From assembly GCA_031213475.1 (NCBI GenBank), contig JARUPZ010000009.1, forward strand, positions 8,403,601 to 8,467,600: a DNA stretch of 64,000 nucleotides, written 5' to 3'. The position numbers and the translations under genes are program-made. This DNA comes from Nereocystis luetkeana. Lineage: Eukaryota > Sar > Phaeophyceae > Laminariales > Laminariaceae. Position 1 is the first letter of the stretch. Each line of letters begins with the position of its first letter. Below, in pieces: positions 11,414 through 23,401 of this stretch. The notes below the pieces were generated by a model. It was not told where the DNA came from. It searched no databases and was given only the letters and a program-made list of their open reading frames with translations.

Positions 11414-11638
11414 TCATACTACGTTTGCTCGCGGGTGGCGTATTCTCCGGTGCACTGAGTACCCTTGCTCGTTTTGGAACGTCGCCTCGCAGTGTTTGCA
11501 CTGGATCAGCTTCGGCGTTGGAGCAGTTGTTGTATAAGTGACCCTCTGCACGGCTTCCACGGATCCATCCTTCCGTGTCCTGGACAACAGCGCTTGACCA
11601 AAGGTGGAAAGGAAAAGAAGTGCGTGAGTGACCATCAA
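11414..11638 (-). pseudogene. C2H2 zinc-finger fragment
   Basis: The minus strand encodes IQCKHCEATFQNEQGYSVHR followed by RIRHP, a canonical C-x2-C-x12-H-x4-H finger. Upstream is a roughly 45-residue region without recognised features. Fingers of this type occur near the N-terminus of some non-LTR retrotransposons and in host transcription factors, and I cannot say which this is. The frame ends soon after the finger and is followed by the Arg-rich product of the TCC repeat. It is most likely a remnant. Confidence 0.4.
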
Positions 11639-11639
11639 A

Positions 11640-11935
11640 TATGCGTTGTTTCACTCTCGACCCCAAATTAAAAAATCTCTACACACAAGTTTCCTCGAAA
11701 ATGTGTGCAGTGCTGCTCTACGAAAGCTACTGTACAGCAGCGTACTTCACAGCAATCCAAAATATTATATACGCTGCTGCAACAGGACAGCGAATATTGA
11801 AGCTACTGTATACATTAAAGTTCAGTACAGTACAATACTTCACTACTGTGCAGCAGTACAGCAGCACAGGAGTACTGCAGTGCAGTATGGATTTATGTCT
11901 ACGTATGATGTGACGCTGGTAAGTGCTGTACGCAT
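11640..11935. other. No gene; CTGTACAGCAG-rich
   Basis: Repeated short palindromic words of the CTGTACAGCAG and GCAGTACAGCAGC type. No coding frame was recognised. Confidence 0.5.
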
Positions 11936-13165
11936 ATGCATAGTCGAAGATTTTAGGGAATTCCGAGCCACTGAAGGGTCAACGGAAGTTGCACCCTTGG
12001 TGTTTGTAGGTGAGACCTCCCTGCTGTCCACTGCAGTAAAAAAGGCGGGGATGTCGACCGGAGTATCCTGGAAGCAGCCGCACGGTCCATGGTGAGGTGG
12101 CACGAGGTTGAGGGTCAGAGGAGTTGGTAGTGCCGCACATCCACCGTGGATGGTGTCCAAAGGAATGGAGGTGGAGGGGCCTACACGAGAAGTGGCAGAA
12201 AGCCCGACCAAGGGAACGCCGAGAGGGGGGGGGACAGGAGGAGAAGAAGAGAAACTGAAGGAGATGGCAGACAGGGTAGCAAGGCTCCAGGCCGACTAGG
12301 AAGTAGGACATGACGATACTACTAAATAGTGCCACCAACTGGTCCACCTGGGTCGAACGTGGTCTTCCCTTGTCTTCCCATCTTGTTTCGATTTTTTCTT
12401 TCTTGAACTGATTCTCCGTGATTTTCATTTCATTTCTTTCTTTTTTTTTTCTGCTTGATAAGCCGTACTTAGAGAGTCGTGTGCCGTGGTTGGATGACGA
12501 ACCTGCCCTGCTCGTTTCGTATTGTCTGCCGCCAAGTGGCTAGACTTAGTTGACGAACGCAGGGGGGAGACGGCTGTCTGGGTTGCAAGGTACCAGGCGT
12601 ATCAGGAGAGGCTGCCTATACAACTTGTACCACAAACTGCTGCCGCCACCTGGAGGGTGCTTCGGGCTTTCGTCTGCTGGTAGTTTCCCTATCAGCTATG
12701 TGCTATGTTATTTCCTCTTTGTTATTATTTTTTTCTTGGTTCTTTGTCTTCCTTTATAAGGAAGGGTGTTTTGTTATTTTCCCTTTTTTTCCAGGTCGAC
12801 ATTAAAGTGTTGGTCAAGTCGATTGCGGGGGGGGGGGCACGACAGAAAGTTTATTCTAATAATAGTTTTATTTTACATGGTTTGATTATATTACTATTAT
12901 TTTTCTCCTTCATTGTCTCCTTTCGTTTTTCTATTTCATAGAATATGTATGTCGTTCCTGTTGTATCAAGTATGATCACATGGCATCGCATTTCCCAATG
13001 CTGTGCTTACAGGATACGTGGCAGCGTTCAGTATTTCTGTGGCGTAGGTTTGTGACCACAGAACTTGTATCTCTTTAGTATTGAAGAATCGGCACAGACA
13101 CTGGTTTTGCTGGATGTCGACGGGTAGAAAGAACGGTTTAACGTGAAAACACACACACGCGACAG
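11936..13165 (+). mobile_element. LINE-A, 5'-truncated (RT C-terminus + 3' UTR)
   Basis: Begins at the coding part that follows the RT (frames readable as STEVAPLVFVGETSLLSTAV). It continues through the C-tail, the long 3' UTR and the terminal GTCGACGGGTAGAAAGAACG, and ends in CA repeats (13,147-13,165). Confidence 0.85.
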
Positions 13166-13407
13166 ACACACAAATACGATCATATCTGACATCATGCCAA
13201 CCCAAGGATATCGAACCCTTCCAAACACTGACCATTTCATTGGGTTTGACGAGAAATCGACGAGAGGAACCGACCGAGAATCCGACCGAGAATTGTTCGG
13301 TTTCGTTCTTGGCTTTGTTCGGTTCAAACCGACTGAAACCGACCGATGTTTTAGGGAAAAACCGAAAAACAGACCAAGCCATTTTTCACTTTCGGTTCAC
13401 AACCATA
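13166..13407. other. Insertion-like segment between opposed LINE-A copies
   Basis: About 240 bp containing repeated GGTTTCGTTC/GGTTCAAACCGACTGAAA words and a GGATATCGAACCC motif like the one near 5,795. It separates two tail-to-tail LINE-A copies. Class unknown. Confidence 0.4.
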
Positions 13408-14243
13408 TACGCCACAGATACTACGTTGGCACGTATACAGTATGCAGAGGAGAGGGCAATGCGATGCCGCGTCATCGTACTATGAATACATACGACATAA
13501 ACGACGTTCACATTCTATGAAATAAAGGAACAAGATGACAAAATCGGGGACAAAACAAAACAATCAAAACAAACCGAAAGAGAAAAATTAAAAAAAAAGA
13601 AACATAGAAGAAACTCTCTGTCTTGCCCCCCCCCCCCCCCCCGCAGGCGAGGCGGCCAACCCTCCAAAAATAACGAGCTGGGAAAACAAAAGAACCGAAG
13701 AAATAACAAAAACACAGCCGTTTGTAAAACGAGTAAAACAAAGAGCCAAGGGAAAAAGAACAGAGAGAAAATAACGTGCAGACCAAAGCCCAAAGCACCC
13801 TCCAGGTGGCGGCAGCAGTTTGTGGTACAAGTAGTATAGGCAGGTTCTCCCTCCTAATCCGCCTGGTACCTTGCTACCCAGACTGCCGTCTCCGCCCTGC
13901 GTCCGTCAACTGTGCCCAGTGCTCCGCCTCATGGCGTCAGACAGCTGTACAAAACGAGCAGAGCAGGTTCGTCATCCAACCACGCCACACGACTCCTTCT
14001 ATACGGCGTATCAATCCGAAACGGAAGAGAAAGAAAAAAATGAAATCCACGGAGAATCAGCGCAAGAAAGAAAAAGAAACAAAATATAAAGAGAAGACAA
14101 CGGAAGGCCACGTTCGAACGAGCTGCACCAGTTGGTGGCACTATTCATAGTAGTATGATCATGTTCTACTTCTTAGGCGGCCTGGTGCCTTGAAACCCTA
14201 TCTGCAATGTCCTTCCTACTTTCCTCTACCGCCGTTTGCCGGT

Positions 14244-17197
14244 TTACTCCTCCTGCCCACCCCCCCTCTCCGCATTCCCTTGGTCGGGTTTTCTGCCACT
14301 CCTCCCCCTGCCCCCTCCCCTCCAATGCCCTTGATAGGGGTTTCTGCCACTTCTCCTGCCGCCCCCTCCCCTCCCATTCCATTGGATACCATCCACGGCG
14401 GATCCGCGGCGCTGCCTACTACTCTCAGCCTCAGCCTCGTGCCACCTCACCATGAACCGTTCGGCTTCTTCGAGGATCCCCCGATACCACTTCCCCGCCT
14501 TTTTGGCTGTAGTTGACCACAACGCGGTCTCAACTCCAAACACCAAGGGGACACATTCCATTGACCCTTCGATGGCTCGGATTTCCCTAGGGTCTTCGAC
14601 TACGCATATATGCCAAGTCTTACACTGTCCGCCTGTTCTCGGATTCTCCCCACCAGCTATCGTCTCGAACATCACCCGACCGGGTAATCGCTCCTTGCTT
14701 TGCGGTGCCACGCCCCCGCAAAGAAGACCCGCCGTTTACGAATGGTCGTTTCGATGCTCTCGCTACCTCACATCTTCATGGCCTTCGCGTACGAGAGGGG
14801 GGCATGGTTGTTACGAAGTCGGCGCTGGAAGTCAATGACTAGCAAGAGGACTTGGTGATGAGCGATTCGAAGCACGGCAAAGTCTTCCGCTCTGAGGGTC
14901 CACCTCACATACCCGTACAGCAGGGTCTCAATCACTTCGGTATTCAGCATTCGGACTTGAAGGCTACGGGGAGCGGTCGTCCTACCATACTACTCCCGGC
15001 CGAACCGTTTGAGCCATTCTCGCATGAGGCGGATCCGCCGGTCGATTTCGATCGAGAGGTCAGCGTTTTCGTGGATAATGCCGCCTAGGTATGACAACTG
15101 GGTCGTCTGCCTCTGGCCTGCCCCTTCGATGACGACCGGTGGTGCGAGGGTTGTCTGGTTTGGTGTTTGTAGGAGAATTGTCTCTGTTTTATTTTCCGAT
15201 ACCGTGAGGCGTGCTGCTTCGAAGACAGTCACGAGGACTGTAATCTTTTTCGCGAACCCTTCAGCGGACTTCGAGACAATTCACTGTGCCATCGGCGTAC
15301 AACATGTGCCCCATACAGCCCATGGCACGCACGCCAGTAGCTCCTGCTTCTTTGTTCGAACTACCCCAGCATCACTGACTTGGATCGAATCCCTTACGAT
15401 GGCTTCCTCTTGGCTGAAGCGTACTAGTACGACGTGTAACGCAGCAGCGAAGAATAGGCTCAACAGGTACGGTGATAGTGCACAGCCTTGCCGCAGCCCT
15501 TGCGCGACATCAAAACCCTTCCGAGTGCTCGACTCCATCAGGACGCACGCGAGCCCGCATGACATCGTGGAAGTTACGGATAATTCTCAGCATCTTCGTT
15601 GGTACGTCGAAGCGTGTGAGAAACCTCCACAACAACAGCTCTCGGTCGACAGACTCCTACGCTTTCTGCAGATCGATGAAGCACACGTACAAGCGGATTC
15701 CCCTCTGTCGTCCGAGCTCTTGCAACCGGCGCACGACGAACAACATATGAATCGTTGATCGTGCAAGGCGGAAGCCGCACTGTTATTCACGGAGTAGCTC
15801 CTCGGTCCAGTAGTTGCTGAGGAGGGACGCGACGATTTTGAACGGAACTTTGCCTGTGTGGGCAACAAGCAAAATCTCTCTGTAGTTGTTGCGGTCAGTT
15901 CGGTCTTTCGTGTTGTGAAGGACTTTCATGATCGCATCTTTCCATTGCTGGGGTACTTCTCCGGTTAAGGGTCGATCTTAACGACGAGTGTTTTTCAGTT
16001 TTGCTCGGTATTTTCCCCAACTATTTCCCAGAAAAGCGGAAAATCTTCACCGCCCCAAAAAGTCGCCTCGAGTTTTTTAGGTTTTTCAGAACATCTATAT
16101 ACAAGTCCGCAGATGATCGACCAACACCACCGCTCGAGCTGTGCCACCACTCACGAGCGCATAGAGCTGACAGTGGTCGTTCCTAAGGTTACTTGCAAGG
16201 CATGGCCGAACGCAAAAGGCGCAATACCTTCCTGGGCTCTCGTGGCCGAGTTCAGAAGGTGGCCGCACCGAGGTGAGCGACCGACTGAGCTCGGTGGCAG
16301 CAATAGCTGAGACGTTGTCGCTTTGGGCAAGCGTTGGGCGTTGTTGCGTGACGAGGTGGGGATGGATTTCCCTCCACAAGGCACCGACACCTGCCTACCA
16401 GTCAGGCCGATGACTGTGGGGCCACCCCACGCATGGGTCCCGCGAGCGCCTCTGCTGTAAGGACAGTCCTGTGCCGGTTGGACGATTATTTCCCGGCCCA
16501 ACGGAGGCACTTACTCGATATGATTCAACCCTCGCTGGATTTTGTGAAATGCCGAAATTTCAGAAAAAAACTAAATATAATACGTCAACCCTAACCGAAC
16601 AGTTACAAGGATATTGTGAAAGCACGGAGCGAATGCCGGGTGGTCGATGTTTAGGAGTTCGGCCGGGAGACCATCTGGCCCGACATTTTCTAATTTGACA
16701 TCCCCTTTAGTGCCTCCGTCATGTAGTCCATGGATGGTTCATCTTCAAGCGACAGTTTAGGTGGTCGCGGTAGCAAGAGGTCGATGATCGTGAGATCGAG
16801 TTTCAGCTACTTCGTGTTGAAGACTTTGTGTCCAAAACCCCGCCCATCGTTCACGCACCTTATCCTGTAAGAGCGCCCCATCCTCGTCCGTAATGAAGTC
16901 CTGTTCACTCCTCGCGTTACCCCCTACCGCTCCTACCGTACTCTTAAGGGGCTTGTAATAGCCTCTCTTGTCTTTCTTCGCTGGGAGTCGTTCGGGTTCG
17001 GCAAGGTACGCTTCGACGTACGCATGCAGTCCTGAGCCAACTACCTTCTGCAGGTTCGCACACGCAGATATCAAATGTCTTCCACGCGGTTCTACCCCGA
17101 ATGTGGGCACGCAAGGAATGTCGTGCATCCTCCCTCGCTGTCCATGCAGGTATGAATGCTGCGAAGGTTTACACACATCTGGTACAGAATACTTCAA
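14244..17197 (-). pseudogene. LINE-A ORF2-like polyprotein, disrupted
   Basis: Non-LTR retrotransposon polyprotein. The N-proximal part (17,197-16,757) includes EPRGRHLISACANLQKVVG and DKRGYYKPLKSTVG. Next comes the pre-RT GPDGLPAELLNIDHPAFAP near 16,650, interrupted in HNIL. RT resumes after 15,968 with [11 protein letters not shown] (motif A), QGLRQGCALSPYLLSLFFAA (motif B'), and TTQLSYLGGIIHENADLSIE. The C-terminal region is TALWSTTAKKAGKWYRGILE. At the catalytic motif the sequence reads MLYADG, so the second Asp of YADD is replaced. Frameshifts and stops are scattered throughout. An upstream endonuclease domain was not seen. A dead copy. Confidence 0.8.
15969..16591. mobile_element. PIF/Harbinger-like insertion in LINE-A
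   Basis: The 623 bp begin GGGTCGATCTTAACG and end CGTCAACCC, so short inverted ends GGGTYGA are present. TAA lies on both sides (15,966-15,968 and 16,592-16,594). Removing it restores the LINE-A reading between HNIL and LTGEV. TAA duplication plus GGG ends fits the PIF/Harbinger type. A small open frame inside (16,095-16,379, minus) has no recognised domain. Confidence 0.65.
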
Positions 17198-17205
17198 CCA
17201 AGCAT

Positions 17206-17461
17206 TTTGATGGTGTTATACCCATGGCCCATGACCTGATAGTGTACGTGTATCCCAGGTTATAGGTACCGCTGTTTGCTGTTTGTTGCCGTGTCCCCTA
17301 TCGACCTGCGAGGCGTTTGGCATTATATCGTTTTATCGTATTGCTATCGTTTATCGCATTATCGAAACTATTTCCCAAATAAAATGTTTTTTCCGGTTCG
17401 ACAATTTCATTTTTTTTATCCAACGATATATCGAAAGTTTGGGTACGTCATCCAACCCTAC
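17206..17461. other. No gene; ATCG-rich insertion-like stretch
   Basis: ATATCG/TTATCG repeated words, ending CATCCAACCCTA immediately before a LINE-A fragment that starts at CTAGAAGAG. Probably another small DNA transposon. Ends unresolved. Confidence 0.4.
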
Positions 17462-17747
17462 TAGAAGAGATACCGGTAAGAGTTGTGTGCTCACAAAACT
17501 ACGCCACAGAGGTACTACGTTGCCACGTACGCAGTGAGCACGGCAGTGGGCAATGCGATGCCATGTCATCATACTGGGTACGACAGGCACGACACAGACA
17601 ATATATCAAATTGAGACACGAAATAAAACAAAGAAAAAAAACGGAACAAAAACACAGATAGAAAAAGGAAACATATATTGAAAAGTGAAGAAACTAACTG
17701 TCGTGCCCCCCCCCCGCAGGCGATGTGGCACACTCGTGGATAATAGT
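17462..17747 (-). mobile_element. LINE-A 3' UTR fragment
   Basis: The complement of the LINE-A 3' UTR, from CTAGAAGAGATACC through CTACGCCACAGAGG and GACAGGCACGACACAG to the C-run and CAGGCGATGTGGC. Confidence 0.8.
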
Positions 17748-17795
17748 TATGTGTGGGCGGGAGGTCCCTGTTTTTAGCCGGTACCAGCAATATCG

Positions 17796-17880
17796 GTGTC
17801 GGCGTACCCGGTGTCTTAGTAGGTGTTACGCTGCCCTTCCAAGGTCGATTTCGCGGGTTCAAGTCCCACCGAGTGCTCGT
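17796..17880 (+). pseudogene. tRNA-like sequence (Gly-TCC-like), degenerate
   Basis: An A-box-like TGTCTTAGTAGG, an anticodon-type loop CTTCCAA and a B box GGGTTCAAGTCCC are in the right order. However, the acceptor and T stems do not pair well, so this is a decayed tRNA-derived head (SINE or pseudogene) and not a functional tRNA. Confidence 0.35.
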
Positions 17881-17937
17881 CAGGTCTTTCTCTTGCATGA
17901 AATAAATTGATTAGCTGAAAGCGCCAGAGCGCGAGTT

Positions 17938-19197
17938 AGCTACATTAGACAGTGTAAGATTTGGCATAGATGCAGAGTCGAAGACCTTAGGGAGTTCCTA
18001 GCCACCGAAGGGTCAACGGAGGTTGCCCCCTTGGTGTTTGGAGTTGAGACCGCGTTGTGGTCCACTGCAGCCAAAAAGGCGGGGAAGTTGTACCGGGGGA
18101 TCCTTGCAGCAGCCGAAGGGTTCATGATGAGGTGGCACGAGGCTGAGGCTGGGATGAGTAGGCAGCGCCGCGCAACCGCCGTGGATGGTGCCCAAGGGAA
18201 CGGGGGGGGGGGGGGGCAACAGGAGAAGTGGCAGAAAGCCCGACCAAGGGAAGGCGGAGAGGGGGGGAAACAGGAGGGGTAGAAGGGAAACGGCGGTAGA
18301 CGAAAGTAGGAAGGAGATGGCAGACAGGGTAGCAAGGCACCAAATCGACTAGGAAGTAGAACATGACCATACTACTAGTGCTACCAACTGGTGCAGCTGA
18401 TTCGAACGTGGTCTTCCCTTGTCTTCTCTTTTTGTTTTGTTTTTTTTTTGTTTTTTTCTTTCTTTCTTGCGCTGACTCTCCGTGACTTTCATTTTCTCAT
18501 TTTCTCTTCCTTTTCTGATTGATAAGCTGTACTGAAGAAGCCGTGTGGCGTGGTTGGATGACGAACCTGCTCTTCTCGTTTCGTATTGTCTGACGCCAAG
18601 GGGTTGGGCATAGTTGACAAACGCAGGGCGGAGACGGCAGTCTGGGTAGCAAGGTACCAGGCGGATTCGCAGGGGGGTTTGTGGCTACACTACTCGTACC
18701 ACAAACTGCTGCCGCCACCTGGAAGGTGCTTTGGGCTTTGGTCTTCCTGTTATTTCCCCTTTGTTATTTTCCCTTGTTTCTTTTTTCCTTGGTTCTTTGT
18801 CTTACCCTGTTACAAGCAGTGGTATTTTTTCTTCTTCTTTTTCTTCCTTTTTTTCCAGGTCGTTCTTTTACAAGTGTTGGCCACCTCGCCTGCGGGGGGG
18901 GGGGCACGAGAGTTTGTTTCTCCTAGTTTTTGCTTTCACTTTTCCCTTTTTCTCTTTTGATTTGTCTACCTTGTTTTTGTTTTCTCTCTGATGGTTTCTT
19001 TTCGTTTCACTATTTCATAGATTGCGTATGTCGTGCCTGTTGTATCTAGTATGATGACATGGCTTTGCATTGCCCACTGCAGTGCATACTGCACACGTGG
19101 CAACGTAGTATCTCTGTGGCGTAGCTTTGTGACCACATAACTTATATCTCTTGTAGGATTGAAGAATCGGCACGGACACTGGTTGTGCTGGATGTAA
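17938..19197 (+). mobile_element. LINE-A, 5'-truncated (RT C-terminus + 3' UTR)
   Basis: Begins at GTGTAAGATTTGGC. It reads STEVAPLVFGVETALWSTAA, then the G-rich tail of the ORF, then the full 3' UTR to GGTTGTGCTGGATGT. The terminal 40 bp and CA tail are lost. Confidence 0.9.
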
Positions 19198-20430
19198 AGC
19201 AGCAAGCAGCAGACAGCGCAGCAGCTGGAAGAGAAAGAGAAAGACGGAAGGTGACGATTCATCTCCTCCGACAGTGTCGCCACGCTCGCCGCCTCTGCCC
19301 ACCTCCGCCCCCATCGCCTGCCAGCGCCGCTACTCCTGCACGCGTATCTGCTTCCGCCTTCGGCCGCTATTGACGCTCCTTGGGCAGTGCTCCCACCGTG
19401 TCAAGTCGCAGACGCTCCTCGGTTTACATTCTCAATTGTCCCCCCTGCTAGACTCTCAGCCGATTGGCGACCTTCTGTCTCATGAGCTTATTTGGCCACA
19501 GCCTCATCGCGTGCACGGGCAGCTCCGCCATGTCGTCGCTCCAACGTACGATAATCGCAGCGCTCCGCTATGTTCTCAGCGCTTAGCTCTCCCCGCTTCT
19601 CCTGTTGGTTTCCCCATGCGGGCGAAGAACTCGTCTTTTTTGTCAAAACCTCTTCTTGTAGGCTTGTACAGGTCCTTGTTTCTTTTCTTGTGTCGTGTCG
19701 TGTCGTGTCGTGTTTCCTATTTTATGAGGCGCGAGAGCGAAGGCAGCCTTGTTATCCTTGGTTGAAACCAAGGAAAACAAAATCCTCATAGCGGCTCGGA
19801 TACGAGGGTATGATGCCCTGTTTAGAGTATTTCTCTACCAGGTATGTGTGGCAGCGCTACGGCCTCAAGAGGTCGACCAGGAGGGCGACAGGGTATTCTG
19901 TGATGTACGTCGACTGACCTTACCAGTGACGTATCAGGTGCGTCGTATAAGACAGCGATTAGGCTGTAGGATGGCTAGCTGTCATATCTATGTAGGTATA
20001 CAACGGGGTGTCCACGGCGGGGGAGACCATTGTCTGGGTCATCGAATCCCCGTATCGGCTGTAGTGGTCGATACGGGTTCTTTGTGGCGCTACCTGGGGT
20101 TAGTCAATCCGACCGAAGTGAAGAAAGAGACAAGTCAAACCATAACCCGTTGACACACAGTGAATGAGTCGTGCCCAAGACGTGTTAGTCAGTTGCCCAT
20201 CACGTGCATGCCAGTTAATATCAACATTGCGTTTTAAGAGCAATATCAACACTCGACTCCGTGGCGTCTGGCCACCCTGTGGCCACAGAGGATTTAGGAG
20301 CGAGGTACGGAGTAAATGCCCTTAACGACTCTCTCAACGAACGACAAGAACTGGCTATCGGGGTGAGACCGAGCCGATAGCGGCGAAAGAGGAGGCCCAG
20401 CTGTAACAAGGTGAACCCAGGGAGATGACA
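19198..20430. other. No gene recognised; GTGTC pentamer run
   Basis: Includes a short (GTGTC)n run at about 19,688-19,712. Frames of 134-163 codons are open here, but no domain or conserved motif is recognisable and they overlap in other frames. Confidence 0.4.
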
Positions 20431-20499
20431 GAGAGAGGGGAAGATTGGAGCACAAGGCATATGCTCTGGCGGGGACACGGGAGATCGAAACTTAGGGAA

Positions 20500-20725
20500 T
20501 TTGGCCCCGAGTACCTGGACGCGAGGTTGGTCCCGGGCGGAACCGGGGCCCGAATACCTGGGCCCGAATATCCTCCTGGGCGGAATGAGGCCCAACAATC
20601 GGGCCCCGAGTTTTTCCCTGGGTGGGATCTGTGTCTGGGGCCGAACTTTTTCTTGATGGAATCTGAAGGGTGCTCAAGTATCGGGGCCCGAGTTGTTTCC
20701 GCGGTGGAATCTGATGGGTGGCTAA
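20500..20725. repeat. Degenerate GGGCCCGA/GGTGGAATCTG tandem array
   Basis: Irregular units containing CGGGGCCCGA, TTTTTCC and GGTGGAATCTGATGGGTG recur about five times. Only the second half is well conserved. Function and class unknown. Confidence 0.55.
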
Positions 20726-20739
20726 TTTTATCGAGCGCG

Positions 20740-20820
20740 GAGAGATGCAGGTGAACATCTTGCGTAGAGAGATGAAGGTGGGCATCTCGCGTCGAGAGAT
20801 GAAGGTAAGCATCTCGTGCA
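20740..20820. repeat. Three 27-bp tandem units
   Basis: GAGAGATGAAGGTGGGCATC-type units at 20,740, 20,767 and 20,794. Each contains a small AGATG..CATCT hairpin. Confidence 0.85.
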
Positions 20821-21784
20821 GAAATTTTTTCATAGGTTCTGCCGATTCAGATGGACAGTGGAGGTAAACACTGTCCAGGTTCAGCAGGACGGAGGGGCGG
20901 AGTTAAGCGCATTTCCTGGGGTTGTGCAAGGGCTGGGATGAGTAGAGACCCACGGCCAGCAAGGAGGGACACGTAGCAACTACGACAGATTCCATTTTTT
21001 TAGGTAGCACTACTCCTTTTTACAGTTTGGTCCATGCATAAGGTTGCTTCGCGCCGAGATACACTGGCACGAGTAAGACAGACGACTTACAGGACACAGC
21101 GGACATAGATTTCAGTATGTAGGGCGGGCGAGCACGGCATTTTAACACGGAACATAACTCATCAAGAAACAGACACGGCCGGTAGCCACAAACTCGGCAC
21201 CCCAGACGGGCGATAGAGCAGAACCAGAAAATCGCGACCGTACATACAGCGAAAGCAGAGCCACCAGGAACTCACCCCTAAACACAGATCACAACCTTAC
21301 GGCGGTAACCTGGTGCGGGCAGAAGAACACCTTCGCCAGGACGAGAGGTAATGATGTCCGGTCATCTCAATTATAGTCGGCCGTCACTTACCTTTACCGG
21401 GACGCTAAATGTTTGCAGTGGAATAATAAGGATGTTTTTCTTGCTGTGCGGTACTCTCGGAACAAAACAATGGGGGGGGTAGGCTGGGTCGCCCTGACGG
21501 ACTTCTAAATAAGTCACACCCGCCAAGGATAGAAAACTCGCGCAGCGCATGCCGTAATACGGTGGACTACAGATGTACGAACTTGGGCATGGACCCAACG
21601 AACTACCGATAGCAAGTGTAACAAGACACATACCAGTGACGAGCTGCGCGGGGCTTTCGGAAAGGCATGGAATCTGATTATTGGAGTAAATTGTAAGCTC
21701 GGCTGTATTCATTTAGACTACCATGGCAATCCGTATGTGTACGACTCTAATAAGCAGGCCAACCTGAGAGACATCAGTATTTTC
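20821..21784. other. No gene recognised
   Basis: Mostly unique sequence. The 113-codon minus frame at 21,371-21,712 shows no recognisable motif. The stretch could be the remnant of a larger retroelement, but I see no diagnostic domain. Confidence 0.4.
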
Positions 21785-22255
21785 CAAGGCTTATCACGGT
21801 GTTTTCCCGGGACGGTAACGGCGGTAACGGCAGGACGAGACGGTAAAACCGTCGTCAAAATGTTCCCGTCGTCCCGTCTCGTCCAGTACCGCCGACAAAT
21901 TCCCTGACCGTCGTCACATACCGTCCCGTCCCGGCGATAAAATTTCTCCTGTTCAAACATACCGTCCCGTCCAGCCGTGACACCAAACAATTACCGTCCC
22001 GTCCCGCCGTGACACCAGACAATCACCATCCCGTCCAGGCGTGACATCGAACACTTACCGTCCCGTCCCGCCGATAAAATACCTCCCGCGAAATTTGGCA
22101 CTCCGGCGGACATAACATGCCTCTTCCCCTGTGAGATACATTAATTTGTGGTCGTCCGTTCCCATCCATTTCCACCACGAATCACGAAATTAATAAAATA
22201 AAATCGACTTGTACTAAATTTAGAACAGTAGTAATTACAAAAAAACTACGAGGTA
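21785..22255 (-). repeat. E1 repeat, copy 2 (inverted)
   Basis: Starts CAAGGCTTATCACGGTG and carries ACCGTCCCGTCCCGCCGTGA units of about 36 bp. It ends in the same AT-rich flank as copy 1. Opposite orientation to the copy at 446-889. Confidence 0.65.
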
Positions 22256-22261
22256 CTACAT

Positions 22262-22512
22262 GTTATGTGAAGGGGTTACCCACTGAGCTATAGGGGTACA
22301 AGATCGATTGGTTACCCAGCCCACGGTAATCCTTATCACACTATCACTCCCTCTAAACGCCGGGATCTTTGGGGCGTCGGAACCGTATAAATACGTCCAT
22401 ACGATGACCTCCTGGGGAACCAGGGGGATGTGTCTTTTGGGTGTGCACGCGCAAGCGGTTGTGTAAAAGAAACGTCCGAAGTGAGGTTCGAACACGTGAC
22501 CAGAACGGCGTC
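22262..22512 (-). repeat. tRNA-Val-like repeat, second copy
   Basis: On the minus strand it starts just after the anticodon position (TTGACGCCGTTCTGGTCACG) and has a B box GTGTTCGAACC and the shared body (GGTTCCGACGCCCC). It ends with a new head: CCCCTATAGCTCAGTGGGTA then ACCCCTTCACAT. The A box fits the polymerase III consensus TRGCNNAGYNGG. As in the first copy, it ends in the anticodon loop. Confidence 0.6.
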
Positions 22513-23401
22513 AAGTGGGAAGGGGGGTTCACGGATATAAGCTGGTAAGCGGCACAGGGATGTCGGTGCTGGGTAGAGCACGCTGCTTGTAGTTCACGGA
22601 CTTCTTAAATTTGCTCCTCAAGTGAGTTGAGAGTAAGATAGTGTAAGACTTGGCATAGATGCATAGTACAAGACCTTAGGGAGTTCCGAGACACCGGAGG
22701 GTCAACGGAAGTTACCCCCTTGGTGTTTGGAGTTGAGACCGCGTTGTGGTCCACTGCAGCCAAAAAGGCGGGGAAGTGGTACCGGGAGATCCTTGAAGCA
22801 GCCAAAGGGTTAATGATGAGGTGGCACGAGGCGGAGGCTGAGATGAGTAGGCAGCGCCGCGCATCCGCCGTGGATGGTGGCCAAGGGAACGGGGGGGGAG
22901 GGGGCAACAGGAGAAATGGCAGAAAGCCCGACCGAGGGAATGCGGAGAGGGGGGGAAACAGGAGGGGTAGAAGGGAAACATCGGTATACGAAAGTAGGAA
23001 GGAGATGGCAGACAGGGTAGCGAGGCACCAAGTCGACTAGGAAGTAGAACATGACCATACTACCAGTGCTACCAACCGGTGCAGCTGGTTCGAACGTGGT
23101 CTTCCCTTGTCTTCTCTTATGTTTTGTTTTTTTTCTTTCTTGCGATGACTCTCAGTGATTTTCATTTTATTCTTTATCTCTTCCTCTTCTGATTGACAAG
23201 CCGTACTGAAGGAGCCGTGTGACGTGGTTGGAAGACGAACCTGCTCTGCTCGTTTCGTATTGTCTGACGCCAAGGGGCTGGGCATAGTTGACGAACGCAG
23301 GGCGGAGACGGCAGTCTGGGTAGCAAGGTACCAGGCGGATTAGCAGGGAAAACCTGGCTAACCTACTCGTACCACAAACTGCTGCCGCCAATTGGTAAGG
23401 T

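Larger units (their letters stand above)
13408..17205 (-). mobile_element. LINE-A, longest copy, with a 623-bp insertion
   Basis: A minus-strand copy reading (17.2 to 13.4 kb) pre-RT region, RT, C-terminal region and 3' UTR. The terminal 130 bp and (CA)n tail are missing. A TAA-flanked element at 15,969-16,591 interrupts it. The surviving coding sequence is in the pseudogene entry at 14,244-17,197. Confidence 0.85.

Noticed and set aside
19749-20153. 134-codon plus frame as a possible retroelement gag
   Set aside because: No zinc knuckle, no conserved motif, and no LTR pair could be found around it.
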